Assembly (NCBI RefSeq): GCF_032854445.1
Contig: NC_088303.1
Span: 1,991,501 to 2,055,500, forward strand
Origin: Liolophura sinensis
Lineage: Eukaryota > Mollusca > Polyplacophora > Chitonida > Chitonidae
DNA: 64,000 nt
Reading direction: 5' to 3'
Below, one piece after another: positions 34,301 through 46,778 of the stretch. The position numbers were made by a program, and so were the translations under genes. The notes below the pieces were generated by a model. That model searched no databases and had not been told where the DNA came from. It was given only the letters and a program-made list of their open reading frames with translations. The number at the start of each line of letters is the position of its first letter. The stretch's first letter is position 1.

Positions 34301-36108
34301 TTGTATTGTCTATGGTGCACATCGTTCAGTTGAATGGAGACGCCAATAACCTCAACCAACCAACCTCAACTTTTCAAGGCAAAGGAGCATTTTTCAGTGT
34401 GATTTGTGCACCTTTTGATTGGATTTTGGAAATAAAACTACATTGGTCAATTTCAGGCTTCACAGAAAGTGGTATTTTCTCAGTTTACGCTGAATAAAGC
34501 CCTCATTCAGAACATGCTAGATAAACATCTTACAAACATGCAAAAAGGTTGAAAAATTAGCTTGTCACTGACAATTTCGTGATGGTCATGGTTGCAGGGG
34601 TGCCCAATGCCATCATTGCTGTGGACACAGTAGACTTGCTGTGCAACCTGTTAAGCTCTCCAACAGAGCAAGTCAGGGGCTGTGCCGCCATAGCACTCGG
34701 ATATCTCTCCCACAATCATGTAGGAGAAAGGCAGCTACTGAAGAGGTAAGCATGTAGCCATAGCGCTTCAACACTTTGAAGTGAAGACCTTGGAGAAACT
34801 GAGAGCAAAGCAGTTTATGATCAAGTCTCACAGCCAAGTGTAGGAAAGCAACACTGCACTGGGTGCAGGCACAGACTTATTTAACACTGTATCAAATTAG
34901 CTGGGATTCATTTGCAAAAAAGACATTTGTATCTGAAAAAGATTGTTTACAACTCTGGCAGAATGTTTAAAGAGAGGTAATTTTGCCACACATACAACGC
35001 AGAAGTGGATTAAGGTGTGAAACGCTGGTTATTTCATAACCGGGGCTTTTGACATCATTCTAATAACATCAGTAATATTGTTTTTGTACCATGATAAGTA
35101 ATTAATTGGGTTAATTGCAGGTGTCGATGTAACCCTTACCTGATGAAGGTATTACAGCGTTACACTAACAAAGGCAAATTGTCTGCATCATTTGAAGAAG
35201 GCTGGCAGCATTATAAGAGGGTCGGACTACCAACTATTGAGTAAGTGATGTAGCATAAAAGAAATTCTGAGGATTTTTCTGGCAATTTCAATTATCAGTT
35301 ATTTCATAGGTAGACTTAAATTAATCAATACATACTAGAGAGCAGATACATATATTGATACCATATTTGAATTGTAGTCGTATCTTACCACGTCCATGTA
35401 TGTAGATTCGTCTGTTTTCACTACTTGTAGGGCCTTGGTGACAGTAAGCAGTCGATGACACTGATGTGAGAGTTTTTGCAGTCTTATGTTCCACCCATAT
35501 GGTGTGCATAATTGTACGTCACATGTAGGAAAGTTCATCAGTAACTTGCCAAAAGTTGGTGGTTTATGCCAGACATTCCGTTTTCCTCAACCCATAAAAC
35601 TCACCACCATCAAAATATGTGAAACATTCTTGACTATGGTGTTGCACAACAATCAAATGAGGAAGTCAGTGAAATAAATAAATACATGTTGTGTAATATT
35701 TGTTTTGTTGCAGGATTTCGTAGTTTATAAAATTATATGAAAATAATCTTCAAACTTTAATTGCTTTGGTTTTCTGTGTTTTTGTCTGTCCACAGAGAGG
35801 GTCGCATTAACCTGGTGGCACCCCATGCTGACCCCCTCCAGGAGGCCACCCTAAGACCCGATACAAATATCAGCACAGAGGATGCCGACAAGAGCTCAAA
35901 TCAACGAAGCTCCACTTCCAACCTCCAGCTGGCCGAGGACGGCAGCTTGACAGGGCGGTCTTCCAGAGCCTCACGGACTTCTAGACTGACCAATGGCATG
36001 TCAGTGCTCTCTCTACAGAACAGCAACTCTGGCAGTCAGGCTTCTCAACTTTCAGTAAATGCTATTGTACCCGAAGCTTCTACAAAACATATAGCTGCTG
36101 AATATTAA
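29791..36108 (+). CDS. ANKAR: ANKAR, ankyrin and armadillo repeat protein (6 exons, one frameshift)
   Basis: Exons 29791-31373, 32174-32418, 33736-33892, 34598-34745, 35121-35240, 35796-36108; all GT/AG and phase-consistent. The assembled length is 2,566 nt, one base over a multiple of three, because frame shifts by +1 between 30,288 and 30,330. About 855 residues: ankyrin-type repeats at the start (DENGWGHVHHAAFRG, LLAVTSGNKESVKCLLGLGA), then a long armadillo array (ALWALAG, CVGVAYVPN, AAFQVVVLARII, LARLAHTRAG, ALGYLSHN, LLKRCRCNP, VGLPTIE, each with a clear counterpart in vertebrate ANKAR), and a Ser-rich tail. Human ANKAR is longer at its N-terminus, so the start may be incomplete, or this is a shorter form. 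Molecular function is poorly known. Start taken at ATG 29791; an in-frame codon at 29758 lies in the same exon. Confidence 0.9.
32174..32418 (+). CDS. ANKAR: ANKAR exon 3
   Basis: 245 bp, acceptor ATTTCAG and donor GTTAGC. Encodes NEAILAEIQKNIDFSYVRIL to FLQSDDEFFRCNAAFQ, armadillo repeat region. The split GGA codon at its start joins exon 2. Confidence 0.9.
32505..32760 (+). mobile_element. Near full-length SINE (plus strand)
   Basis: Head GCCTCCGTGGCTGAGGTGG resembles a tRNA A-box region and AGGTTAAAGTCC a decayed B-box. It is followed by the shared core (CATACATGGAAAGGTTTGCC, GGGTTTATCCCGGGCTCTGA, GTTGTATAAGTGAAATATT) and an AATAAGTAAATAAATA tail. It lies in an ANKAR intron. A short ATCACA match at both ends may be the target duplication. 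Confidence 0.8.
33736..33892 (+). CDS. ANKAR: ANKAR exon 4
   Basis: 157 bp, acceptor TTGATAG and donor GTGAGC. Encodes VVVLARIIPDEEQANSSAVG to LARLAHTRA; phase 0 start, ends one base into a Gly codon. Confidence 0.92.
34418..34560 (+). repeat. Dispersed repeat, copy 1
   Basis: About 140 bp (AAACTACATTGGTCAATTTC, CTTCACAGAAAGT, ACATGCAAAA) similar in order to 48353-48510. Class unknown. Confidence 0.55.
34598..34745 (+). CDS. ANKAR: ANKAR exon 5
   Basis: 148 bp, acceptor GTTGCAG and donor GTAAGC. Encodes GVPNAIIAVDTVDLLCNLLS to AAIALGYLSHNHVGERQLLK, armadillo repeat. Confidence 0.93.
35121..35240 (+). CDS. ANKAR: ANKAR exon 6
   Basis: 120 bp, acceptor AATTGCAG and donor GTAAGT. Encodes CRCNPYLMKVLQRYTNKGKL to YKRVGLPTI; both ends split codons that match the neighbours. 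Confidence 0.92.
35500..35690 (+). mobile_element. Degenerate SINE copy
   Basis: Shares the GGTGGTTTATGCCAG core, a GAAACATTCTTGACTATGG block and an AATAAATAAATACA tail with the other copies. The head is not recognisable. Confidence 0.55.
35796..36108 (+). CDS. ANKAR: ANKAR terminal exon
   Basis: 313 bp, acceptor TGTCCACAG, stop TAA at 36106-36108. Encodes EGRINLVAPHADPLQEAT and a Ser/Thr/Asn-rich, probably disordered tail. Candidate polyadenylation signals follow at about 36,514 and 37,295. Confidence 0.9.
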
Positions 36109-39100
36109 GCCTAGATCACCATTTGTATGGGAAACAAAGTCAGACCTGTTTGGTTTTTTTCAGAAACTACTTGTAAATACATTACAATGTGTAACTTTTG
36201 TTTCGTTTTACTTTGGCTGTACTGTAGGTTTAATGTGCTCTTGAATTAACTTGTTTTCTACATTGAATGAAATGGAAACAATCACTGCTGAAATTAAACG
36301 AGATTATTGTTGATTTGTATAGATGTCAATTGGCTGTCGACTTTAGTTATTTATATGTAAAACAGTATGCTCTTATTACTGCTGAAAAATGCTGACATGC
36401 TTCCTTAGCATATCTGAAGTGTTCTTCCATGTGATTATTTTTATTAATTTATTTATCTGAGTGCTAAGGACTCATTTGTTATGGATTTTTCTTGTAACTA
36501 TACCTGGTATATTAATAAAGAAGGCTGATATCTGATTTATTGAAACATGTCAGATATATGAATCAGATAATAAGATATATCAGATATATGACAAAGAGAT
36601 AATAAAACAGAAAACCTGTTGTCAATAAACTTGGTATGTTGTGTATTATAGCATTTGTTAAGCATGTTATGTATCGCAAATTACTAGCAGGTGTTCCTTT
36701 CAAGGGCATTTGAGTAAAAATCATTTCATTTGAATGATATATGGTTTTAAGCCTTCCAAACAAATAACTTATGTTGATTTAGTGTGCTCACTAAAATGCC
36801 AAATACTTTGTTTTTCTCCTTGTTATTTGCTTGCCAAAGTTTTTGAAGACCAGTACATTTGTATTGGCAGGTTAAGCTTTTTTTCCTTTAGATTTTACCT
36901 CCCATTGCACTTGCTTTTATTTATTAATCTTCTTAATCTTAATGTGTTTTGAATCATTATCATCTGTTCCAACTTGTACTACTACATGTCTCTTTCATTT
37001 TACTTTTATTTTCTTCATTCATTTTTGAATTTCCCCATTTAATCAGGCAGAACAGCACATGTTATATTTTATAACATTGTGTGTACAATGTAGTTGTATA
37101 TAAGAGGTCCCAAGAAATCATTTGAAAGTAATATTTGGACAGATACCCATAAACTATTTTTCCTTTGTTTAGAATTTGTTTTATTTCTTCTTGGTATCAT
37201 CCATTAGTCTGTACAGTGACTGACCCCCTCAGTCTACGTTAGTGTTTGTAAAGATGTGAAACACTGTGTACTTTTTCATACATGTACATTTCATAATAAA
37301 ATGAAACTCTGATCTATTATTGTCAGAGACTGAATTGTTGCACTATGTTTACAGAACTATTTATCCTTAAAATGGTATGTTTGATGCCAATACTTAGGTT
37401 TTTCTGATAAGATATAAAACAAAAGGCTAAACTTACAACTAAACTAACAGTACCTCAGAATAAAATTGATTTATTTTAGATTAAATAACAAATGTACATC
37501 TGTATCAAACTTTCATCGATACTTTTGTAAAGTACGATTCAACAGTACTTCAACATCATACTGAATAATGCAGAAGGCAAGTTTGAAAGATGCCTCAATG
37601 AAATGCTGGGTGGAAGATACCAAACATGATGACCAACCCTAGTGCTGGCCTTGGGATTACTAAGCGCTTTTGGACTTCAGCCAAAATTATAATTAACTTT
37701 AAAATTGTTATTTCTTACATAACATGATTAAAATATTGTTTAACAACATTAATTCTGGGTAAGTTATTGTAATACACATTTCAGCTAAAATCACAGAAAG
37801 GAACATATCAAGTTTAATGACTGAAATGTTTACTTAAGTCTAAAATCTTTTCATGATCCTGGGGCCTAGTGCTTTACTTTAATTGTGCTCGAGAATATCT
37901 CAATTTCATGAATGACAAGGGTCAGGTTTGGACATGAGGAAAAATGCACTGTGCCTATCTGAGCAACAGAGTCTTGATGTTCACACACGTCACAGATAAA
38001 CCATCACAAGCTAGGTTCAAACAAACCTCATTGGTCAAACATTTTATTTTTATCTGATTGGTGTTTTATTCTGTATTCAAGAATTTCACTTGTACATGTA
38101 TGACAGCGGCCAGCATTATGGTGGGAGGAAACTGGGCATTGGTCAAAGACTTGAGATGAATACAAACATTTTATTACATTTTTACATAAGTATGTTTTCT
38201 GTCAGAATTTTTTGCTTTCATATGAGAGGTGCACAGTCAGAGCTTAGAACAGAATAACATTTGAACAAATGCTGGAAATCAAATCAATTTCAAGATGCTG
38301 TTTCATATATTTTGAGACTTCCAAGCTTTGTAGATCAAAGCTAGTTTTCACAAAAATGCCCTGGAATAACATCATCTGATTAACACTTTACTTGGGTCTG
38401 AAAAGGTGCCTCAATTAAAAAAACATGATAACTGCCCAGCTTAGGGATTAAGAAATTCCACAGAAAACCATTGTTCATCTTCAGATACATGTACATAACA
38501 AAGCCCTTGGCATAAAGCAGCATCCTCACAGAAAAGAGTTTTACTCAAACATACTACCTTAGCACTGAAGGACTTCTGATAAACAGCAAGAAGCTCCTTG
38601 AAACACAAAACCAGCAAAGAATGTGCAGATGAAACATGGCTGTCACCCAGTGGGTGCCCTTCAAACTTAAAGTTAACAAAGTCTGCCACTATTGTTATAC
38701 ACAGAAAAAAGAAACTAGGCCACAGGTATCACTGAAAACTATTTTCAAAATTCTATAACGTTTTGAAAGTTGAAAGGATGGGATTCAATATTATGGTTAT
38801 GATGGGTAATTCTATCTAGTAGCGATGTTGTAAAGTTTATGGGCTTGGCCAATCACTATCACTGAAGGAGTCCCCGGCAGTGACATTCAACGGAACAGTC
38901 ATACATTTATGTGGTGCTACATCTACATTCATTTCTTGATCAAACACTGACTAATTAACTCCAGCAGTGGCCATCTCCTATTCACTTGGTTTGTTCTCTG
39001 TACATGTGTGTAGGGGGTTCCAGCCAGCAGAAGGGCATGATGGGTCGGTAATGGGCCGTCTCCCACTACCCTGCTTCTCCTGCTGGTTGGGACAGTTGTG

Positions 39101-39170
39101 GGGACAGCACTATTAGTTGTATTGTTCAATTGTACGCATGACGGTATGTACCTTCAGCTTTCAACTACAT
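36109..39170. other. ANKAR 3' UTR and intergenic
   Basis: AT-rich, no gene recognised. Contains AATAAA signals and a SINE fragment at 38,056-38,145. ANKAR and CIAO2B converge here. Confidence 0.55.
38056..38145 (-). mobile_element. SINE fragment (minus strand)
   Basis: GGTGTTTTATTCTGTATTCA, CGGCCAGCATTATGGTGGGA and GGAAACTGGGCA match the 3' half of the family on the minus strand. Confidence 0.75.
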
Positions 39171-39364
39171 GATGCTTTATTTTGTTTCATATATACTGAT
39201 GTATTTTTGATTGGACTCTGAAGTACATGTTTTCTCTGTGAAGGCCTTGGGAAAGAACAGTTTCATCGTAAATTGCACAAGCTACCTTCAACACATGAAG
39301 ATATTAAGATGAGGTATGTGTTCATGATGGTACAACCAGTCATACATCCATTTCTTCATTAGAC

Positions 39365-42300
39365 ATTGATAAATGACCTCTCACAGGTGTGAGTTCATGA
39401 AGCACGTGTCCTTTCCTTGACAATGCCTGAACACATCTAATAGGTGAGTTCATCAAGCACAAGTATGATAGGTGACTTGTCCTTTCCTTGATCAGACAAT
39501 GCCTGAACACATCTAACAGTTGAGTTCATCATGCACAGGTATGATAGGTGACTTGTCCTTTCCTTGATCAGACACTGCCTGACCACATCTAACAGTTGAG
39601 TTCATCACGCACAGGTATGATAGGTGACTTGTCCTTTCCTTGATCAGACAATGCCTGAACACATCTAACAGTTGAGTTCATCATGCACAGGTATGATAGG
39701 TGACTTGTCCTTTCCTTGATCAGACAATGCCTGACCACATCTAATAGGTGAGGTCATGAAGCACAGGTATGATGGGGGACTTGTCCTTTCCTTGATCAGA
39801 CAATGCCTGAACACATCTAACAGTTGAGTTCATCAAGCACAGGTATGATAGGTAACTTGTCCTTTCCTTGATCAGACACTGCCTGACCACATCTAATAGG
39901 TGAGGTCATGAAGCACAGGTATGATGGGGGACTTGTCCTTTCCTTGATCAGACAATGCCTGAACACATCTAACAGTTGAGTTCATCAAGCACAAGTATGA
40001 TAGGTGACTTGTCCTTTCCTTGATCAGACACTGCCTGACCACATCTAATAGGTGAGTTCATCATGCACAAGTATGATAGGTGACTTGTCCTTTCCTTGAT
40101 CAGACAATGCCTGAACACATCTAACAGTTGAGTTCATCATGCACAGGTATGATAGGTGACTTGTCCTTTCCTTGATCAGACACTGCCTGACCACATCTAA
40201 TAGGTGAGTTCATCAAGCACAAGTATGATAGGTGACTTGTCCTTTCCTTGATCAGACAATGCCTGAACACATCTAACAGTTGAGTTCATCATGCACAGGT
40301 ATGATAGGTGACTTGTCCTTTCCTTGATCAGACACTGCCTGACCACATCTAACAGTTGAGTTCATCATGCACAGGTATGATAGGTGACTTGTCCTTTCCT
40401 TGATCAGACAATGCCTGACCACATCTAACAGTTGAGTTCATCAAGCACAGGTATGATGGGGGACTTGTCCTTTCCTTGATCAGACACTGCCTGACCACAT
40501 CTAACAGTTGAGTTCATCATGCACAAGTATGATAGGTGACTTGTCCTTTCCTTGATCAGACAATGCCTGAACACATCTAACAGTTGAGTTCATCAAGCAC
40601 AGGTATGATAGGTAACTTGTCCTTTCCTTGATCAGACACTGCCTGACCACATCTAACACGAGAGTTCATCATCGCACAGGTATGATAGGTGACTTGTCCT
40701 TTCCTTGATCAGACAATGCCTGACCACATCTAATAGGTGAGTTCATCATGCGCAAGTATGATAGGTGACTTGTCCTTTCCTTGATCAGACAATGCCTGAA
40801 CACATCTAACAGTTGAGTTCATCATGCACAGGTATGATAGGTGACTTGTCCTTTCCTTGATCAGACACTGCCTGACCACATCTAATAGGTGAGTTCATCA
40901 AGCACAAGTATGATAGGTGACTTGTCCTTTCCTTGATCAGACAATGCCTGAACACATCTAACAGTTGAGTTCATCATGCACAGGTATGATAGGTGACTTG
41001 TCCTTTCCTTGATCAGACAATGCCTGACCACATCTAATAGGTGAGTTCATCATGCACAAGTATGATAGGTGACTTGTCCTTTCCTTGATCAGACAATGCC
41101 TGAACACATCTAACAGTTGAGTTCATCATGCACAGGTATGATAGGTGACTTGTCCTTTCCTTGATCAGACACTGCCTGACCACATCTAATAGGTGAGTTC
41201 ATCAAGCACAAGTATGATAGGTGACTTGTCCTTTCCTTGATCAGACAATGCCTGAACACATCTAACAGTTGAGTTCATCATGCACAGGTATGATAGGTAA
41301 CTTGTCCTTTCCTTGATCAGACACTGCCTGACCACATCTAACACGAGAGTTCATCAAGCACAGGTATGATAGGTGACTTGTCCTTTCCTTGATCAGACAC
41401 TGCCTGACCACATCTAACAGTTGAGTTCATCATGCACAGGTATGATAGGTGACTTGTCCTTTCCTTGATCAGACACTGCCTGACCACATCTAACAGTTGA
41501 GTTCATCAAGCACAGGTATGATGGGGGACTTGTCCTTTCCTTGATCAGACACTGCCTGACCACATCTAATAGGTGAGTTCATCAAGCACAAGTATGATAG
41601 GTGACTTGTCCTTTCCTTGATCAGACACTGCCTGACCACATCTAACAGTTGAGTTCATCATGCACAGGTATGATAGGTGACTTGTCCTTTCCTTGATCAG
41701 ACAATGCCTGACCACATCTAATAGGTGAGTTCATCATGCACAAGTATGATAGGTGACTTGTCCTTTCCTTGATCAGACAATGCCTGAACACATCTAACAG
41801 TTGAGTTCATCATGCACAGGTATGATAGGTGACTTGTCCTTTCCTTGATCAGACACTGCCTGACCACATCTAATAGGTGAGTTCATCAAGCACAAGTATG
41901 ATAGGTGACTTGTCCTTTCCTTGATCAGACAATGCCTGAACACATCTAACAGTTGAGTTCATCATGCACAGGTATGATAGGTAACTTGTCCTTTCCTTGA
42001 TCAGACACTGCCTGACCACATCTAACACGAGAGTTCATCAAGCACAGGTATGATAGGTGACTTGTCCTTTCCTTGATCAGACACTGCCTGACCACATCTA
42101 ACAGTTGAGTTCATCATGCACAGGTATGATAGGTGACTTGTCCTTTCCTTGATCAGACAATGCCTGACCACATCTAACAGTTGAGTTCATCAAGCACAGG
42201 TATGATGGGGGACTTGTCCTTTCCTTGATCAGACACTGCCTGACCACATCTAATAGGTGAGGTCATGAAGCACAGGTATGATAGGTGACTTGTCCTTTCC

Positions 42301-42790
42301 TTGATCAGACACTGCCTGACCACATCTAACAGGTGTCCTTTCCTTGATCAGACACTGCCTGACCACATCTAACAGTTGAGTTCATCACGCACAGGTATGA
42401 TAGGTGACTTGTCCTTTCCTTGATCAGACACTGCCTGACCACATCTAACAGGTGAGGTCATGAAGCACAGGTATGACAGATGACGTGTCCATTCCTTGAT
42501 CAGACACTGCCTAACCCTAACTGGTGAGTTCATGAGACACAGGTATTACAGGTGACATGTTCTTTCCGTGATCAGACACTGGCTGACTCTCTCTAGCAGG
42601 TTAGTTCATGAAACACAGTCCTGACAGATGACGTGTCCATTCCTTGATAAGACACTGGCTGACCCTCCCAAACTGGTCCTGACAACGTGAGTTCATGAAG
42701 CACAGGTATGACAAGTGATGTTTGATTGATTGATCAGACACTCACTGACCACATCTAACAAGTGTGAGTATGGGTATGACAGGGGATAAT
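39365..42790 (-). repeat. 76-bp tandem array downstream of the CIAO2B stop codon
   Basis: About 45 copies of a unit containing TTGATCAGACAATGCCTGAA, CACATCTAACAGTTGAGTTC and CAGGTATGATAGGTGACTTG, with alternating variants (TAATAGG, AACACGAG). Read in CIAO2B sense, the unit contains CTGTTAGATGTGGTCAGGCA..., translating LLDVVRQCLIKERT, which aligns with the CIAO2B C-terminus [14 protein letters not shown] (about 70% of bases by eye). Units nearest the gene (42,480-42,790) are the most diverged. A possible polyadenylation signal (AATAAA on the minus strand) at about 39,177 would place the array in the 3' UTR. Confidence 0.93.
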
Positions 42791-42896
42791 TCTTAATCAG
42801 AACTGACTGACCATCTCTAACGGACAACGAAGAGGTATGAGTTCATGAAGGTGTTCATCCATGGCTGATGATGCACACATTTCTTGAAAAGAGGGG

Positions 42897-42997
42897 TTAT
42901 GTCTGTTTCTGGCTCAAACACTGATTCAAGACCTCTAACAGGTGTGAATTCTCCAAAGCTGCTGCCACACGCTCCTTGTCTGCCAGCTGCTTGTTCA
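42897..42997 (-). CDS. CIAO2B: CIAO2B terminal exon, likely parent of the 76-bp array
   Basis: Acceptor GTTTCAG, stop TAA at 42899-42897. Encodes [20 protein letters not shown] then [12 protein letters not shown]. The last 40 coding bases resemble the array unit downstream. Confidence 0.94.
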
Positions 42998-45487
42998 CTG
43001 AAACACGAAGAAAACAAAACAAAGTTAAATTTCATAGCCCTCAACCTCACTAATCGCAGTATTTTGTCTGACAGAGCTCATGAAATAACAAAAATTCACA
43101 CCTGCATTTCAAAACTACTTTAAACATCATGGCAGCTTCAGACTCCAGTAAATGTCTACACTTCCCCAAGTCTTACAGGGTCTTTAGTCCACTGTATATG
43201 TCTTACTGAATTCTCAGAATTCTGCTATCTTAGAAAGATGTTTTGAGCTTTGTTTGGAAGGTAGGGTGTAGGTTTTCCTATTAGAAACATGTAAGTGTCA
43301 GCACCAAAAGCAATACTTTAAGAGCTTTATTTGCCAGTAAAAATGCACCTTTTTGCCTGAGTATTTAAGGCAAATACAATGTGCAGATGTCACGTGACCA
43401 GTTGTCACGTGTTGTGTTAATAACACCAATACTCACCTGCTTCCTCTGAGGCATGTGTCCCTGGAGTGATGTGAACATCTACCTGCATACAGAAAAATTC
43501 TATGATTTACTTACTTGGGCCCACTTTTGCAAAACTTCATAAATTGATTTCTTTGGTGACTTTCCCTCTAAATCAGGACTTAGACTGAAGATGAAACAAT
43601 AATGCATAAAACACTGATTTTTATGTAATTGTGTTTAACCTCTGCATAATGTGCATTTGTACCTTAAACCGACGAGGCAAAGAGCGGAGGAGTTTGACCC
43701 GAATGGACAGTCCAATCAGAGTGGCCATACTGCAGTGAGGAATTGTGGGAGTGAATTCTACGGACACGCTACTCTCATCATCATTAACCTGAAAATCACA
43801 CACAAATATTTCAGCAACAAGAACCATCAAGTGTGCCATGCAAGTGTCTATGGGCCGAAAAGTTTGTCTACCTATCCACAACTCTGATTCTTTCATCTTT
43901 CTTCGTATTAAAGAATATCAGAATTAAATTTAAGGAATATTAACAACTTTATTTCAAACACAAACTCCACCAAAGAAACTGGAGAAATGGTCACATGAGT
44001 ATCACCGACAGCTAATTATTCCCAAGGCTCCACAAGCTGTGAAATCTGAGAATCTACAACTTCCTTATCAAAGGCCAAGTTACATACTTGTAAAGTAATG
44101 AACTTGTATTACAAAAATGTGACTGGTCAAAACTGTATTGTCAAAAATCCCAGTCCACTCACCTTCACTCGAGAGGTTTCCAGCACATTCAACTCCTCCA
44201 GGGTTAATGGATGCTCTGGATCATTTATGTGTCTGATAAGATTTACAATATATTAAGGTTCAAACAAGACATAAATACATGTCTCAGCTGAAGACAAACA
44301 GCAAGCAAAAATGAAACAGCACAATGTTATGTGCATAACTCACTGCTACATGTACAGACAAGAGTCATAAGTCACATCAACATTCCAGACCTGTTTTTAG
44401 AAACAACATTTTGTGAAATGCAACAAAAACAATTGTTACATGAATGATTCTAACACCTTTTACCTCATTTTCTGTCCCATTTATGCAAATAGCTACAACT
44501 CTCAATGCTGGAAATAGTAAGTAAAGGTATCAGGAAAAGCCCCATGGTGATGACAAACATTTAGTGATTTTAGCTTTGTACTGAAATGTGTCTGGCTGAA
44601 ATGTCATTTGCCCCAAAACCTATTAAGGTGCATATGTTTGGAAAAGTATCACGATGGTCATTATTGATATTAACATTTAATGATTATGTCTTTCCCTTTG
44701 CACGGAAATGTGTCATACTGCCCAATGTAATTTTCCTCAATTGCTCAGTATGGGGCCTGACACCAGGTCTCCAGTGCAGATTCACTTGTTGGATTGTCAG
44801 CCAGTGGTTGATAGACTCATCCTTCTCTGCAATTAATCTGAGTGATCAAACATGTCAAAATCATACCTGCTCTTTTTCATCAATTATGTCAAATTACATT
44901 TAAAATCCACCCCCATCATTGCTATGCATTGTGCAACCATACATGAAAGACATAGTCTTTGTTTCTCCACAACCATGGCATTAACAGCTAATCAATCTGT
45001 GTATTTGATAGTCTGAGATTGCTCTGACCAAGTCTGATGTCAGGTTGGGAAAATTTTTTTTCAGCCAAGGATGGCCCCATTATGTTTAAAAACCTAATGC
45101 AGTTACCATGGCAGTGTATCATAGCGTTTGAGGCAAAAATTATCCATCAAATACATCTCCATGGCCTTAAGTTTGCCAACACTTGTGTTCCTTATCTTTT
45201 CGTCTGTTGATTTATTGTAAGCACAGTGTTGATCTGTTATTACCTAGGCTGCCTGAATTCAAGATTCCTTGGTGACCTCAATGTTGAAGCTAATTCATAG
45301 GTTATTCGTGGGCCAGATTTCGTTACTTCAATGACAACCTAGAGAGAAAATTAGACTGATAAAGGATATCGAAAACCTCTCTGTCATCTATTTTGTCAAT
45401 GACATCGTCGTCTTCGTTTTCAGGAGCTATTGTCCGATCTTCAGAAACCTGGTAAATAACAGGATTAGCATTATCTAACTGGCTCAT
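42897..45487 (-). CDS. CIAO2B: CIAO2B (MIP18/FAM96B), cytosolic Fe-S cluster assembly factor
   Basis: Component of the CIA targeting complex with CIAO1 and MMS19, which hands 4Fe-4S clusters to cytosolic and nuclear proteins. Exons in transcript order: 45487-45357, 44232-44163, 43788-43663, 43482-43437, 42997-42897. They sum to 474 nt, 157 residues plus stop; human CIAO2B has 163. Hallmarks seen: [45 protein letters not shown] with the conserved reactive Cys, [37 protein letters not shown]. These favour CIAO2B over CIAO2A (which has RDPEKPNTLEEL). The first intron donor, TATCA|GTCTAA, is weak, so the exon 1/2 junction is tentative. Start ATG chosen at 45487-45485. Confidence 0.93.
43437..43482 (-). 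CDS. CIAO2B: CIAO2B exon 4
   Basis: 46 bp, acceptor ATGCAG and donor GTGAGT. Encodes [15 protein letters not shown] plus the first base of a Val codon. Confidence 0.92.
43663..43788 (-). CDS. CIAO2B: CIAO2B exon 3 (catalytic-Cys region)
   Basis: 126 bp, 42 codons. Encodes [19 protein letters not shown] then [20 protein letters not shown] and RFK. Acceptor TTTTCAG, donor GTACAA. Confidence 0.95.
44163..44232 (-). CDS. CIAO2B: CIAO2B exon 2
   Basis: 70 bp. Encodes [18 protein letters not shown] then TSRVK. Acceptor TTATCAG, donor GTGAGT. Confidence 0.93.
45357..45487 (-). CDS. CIAO2B: CIAO2B exon 1
   Basis: Encodes [19 protein letters not shown] and an acidic stretch ending [11 protein letters not shown]. 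NANPxIYQ and the DxREVFD motif match the family N-terminus. The 3' limit rests on a non-standard-looking GTCTAA donor that makes the phase fit. Confidence 0.75.
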
Positions 45488-46778
45488 TTTTACTGCCTTA
45501 CGCTTTTCACTCGAGTGTCACTTCCAGATTCTCAGTTGCGTTTCGATTATTTCGGAAAGGAAATGTATCAAAAACAGAGTAAAGGGGAAAATCATAGTGT
45601 TATTTTAAGGGTTTTCAAACAGGCATTGCTATATTTCCGGTAATATTCCTCGAAAGTATCAAATACGAAACAGTGCTGTCCATCTCCGCGCCCTAACATG
45701 TCAAAACGAAAAACGGCATGTCGATGACAGGTTGCCAGGAGGGGATGGCGATGGGAGACGCGGAAAAAACACCTTTGGCTAAGGCTGAGGTATGACCAGA
45801 TTTTGTGGGCCGGCTTGAATTTTACAGATCCTGGCATAACGAAAACTGGATGTATTTCTACACAAATAAATTGACGGGATGAGTTCTTGAAGTTGTTGTT
45901 GTAATGGTTTAGCTCCTTAGCAGTTGCGAACCACGCTACACGTTGAAACTCGTTTGAACTTGGTTACGGGCTTGTTGATCACCAATAAACCATCGCCAGA
46001 GCCTTAGTACTGCAGTTATTTCATTCTTAACAGATCAGTAACTTTGATAAACTGCACTGCCGTAGGCCACTCGCATTCAATATACTCGCGTATACATCTC
46101 ATTATCTGAGCCATGGATACTATGGTGGTAAGGTTATGTGGCTTTTTAACAGCTCTCTGTAGCTTTTCACAGGCAACTATACTAATGCAGATGTATTTAA
46201 TTGATTGTTTTTGTCCGTTCACAGGGTTAAAGCAGTGGCCAGGTCGAAGCCACTGTCAGATTTTTGACCATAATCTTGTGTGTTCCCATCCACCTCTTCC
46301 TGCATGATTCTACCCAGGCTTTAGATCTGGATGTTTTTGTTTGTCAGGTACTTGGCAAATGGTGGTGGTTTACTTTGGTTTCCCCTACCCGATAAACCTT
46401 ACTGCTGTCATATTTTTTGCGAATAGTTGCAAAAATGTAATATAATCCTTATTCAGGTGGTGTATAGCTGTGAGAGCTACATACAGGAAATCAGATGCAG
46501 TGTGTTGAAGTCCTAGTCAGAGAACACTGACTGTTGGTTGAGGAATATTTGGGTATGGCATATTCATGGCTGCTCAACCTACAGTCAGAGACCAGCACAC
46601 CCTCAGCTACAAGGTGGAGAACAGGTGACGACCTGAGCAAGCGCTCCACTTACCTCAAGCTGGTCAAATCCACGTGGTAACATGATCTCCCCTTCCTTGC
46701 GCCATACACAAGTTTGTAACAGTAATCCAGTGTAGTATAGTTTCTAAGGATACAGCATCCAGGCCATGAGGTACAGTC
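45488..46778. promoter_or_regulatory. Shared divergent promoter region of CIAO2B and TTC5
   Basis: About 1.3 kb between the two start codons on opposite strands, with CpG-containing stretches at 45,640-45,850. Contains a degenerate SINE-like part at about 46,240-46,440. No coding exon supported. The bidirectional role is inferred from the arrangement. Confidence 0.45.

Noticed and set aside
45592-45837. Minus-strand 81-codon frame upstream of CIAO2B
   Set aside because: No family resemblance, no splice signals, and it lies in the presumed promoter/5' UTR.
46567-46625. MAAQPTVRDQHTLSYKVEN as an alternative TTC5 start exon
   Set aside because: Its donor would leave phase 2, which makes the next exon run into a stop, so the exon at 46,779-46,856 was preferred.
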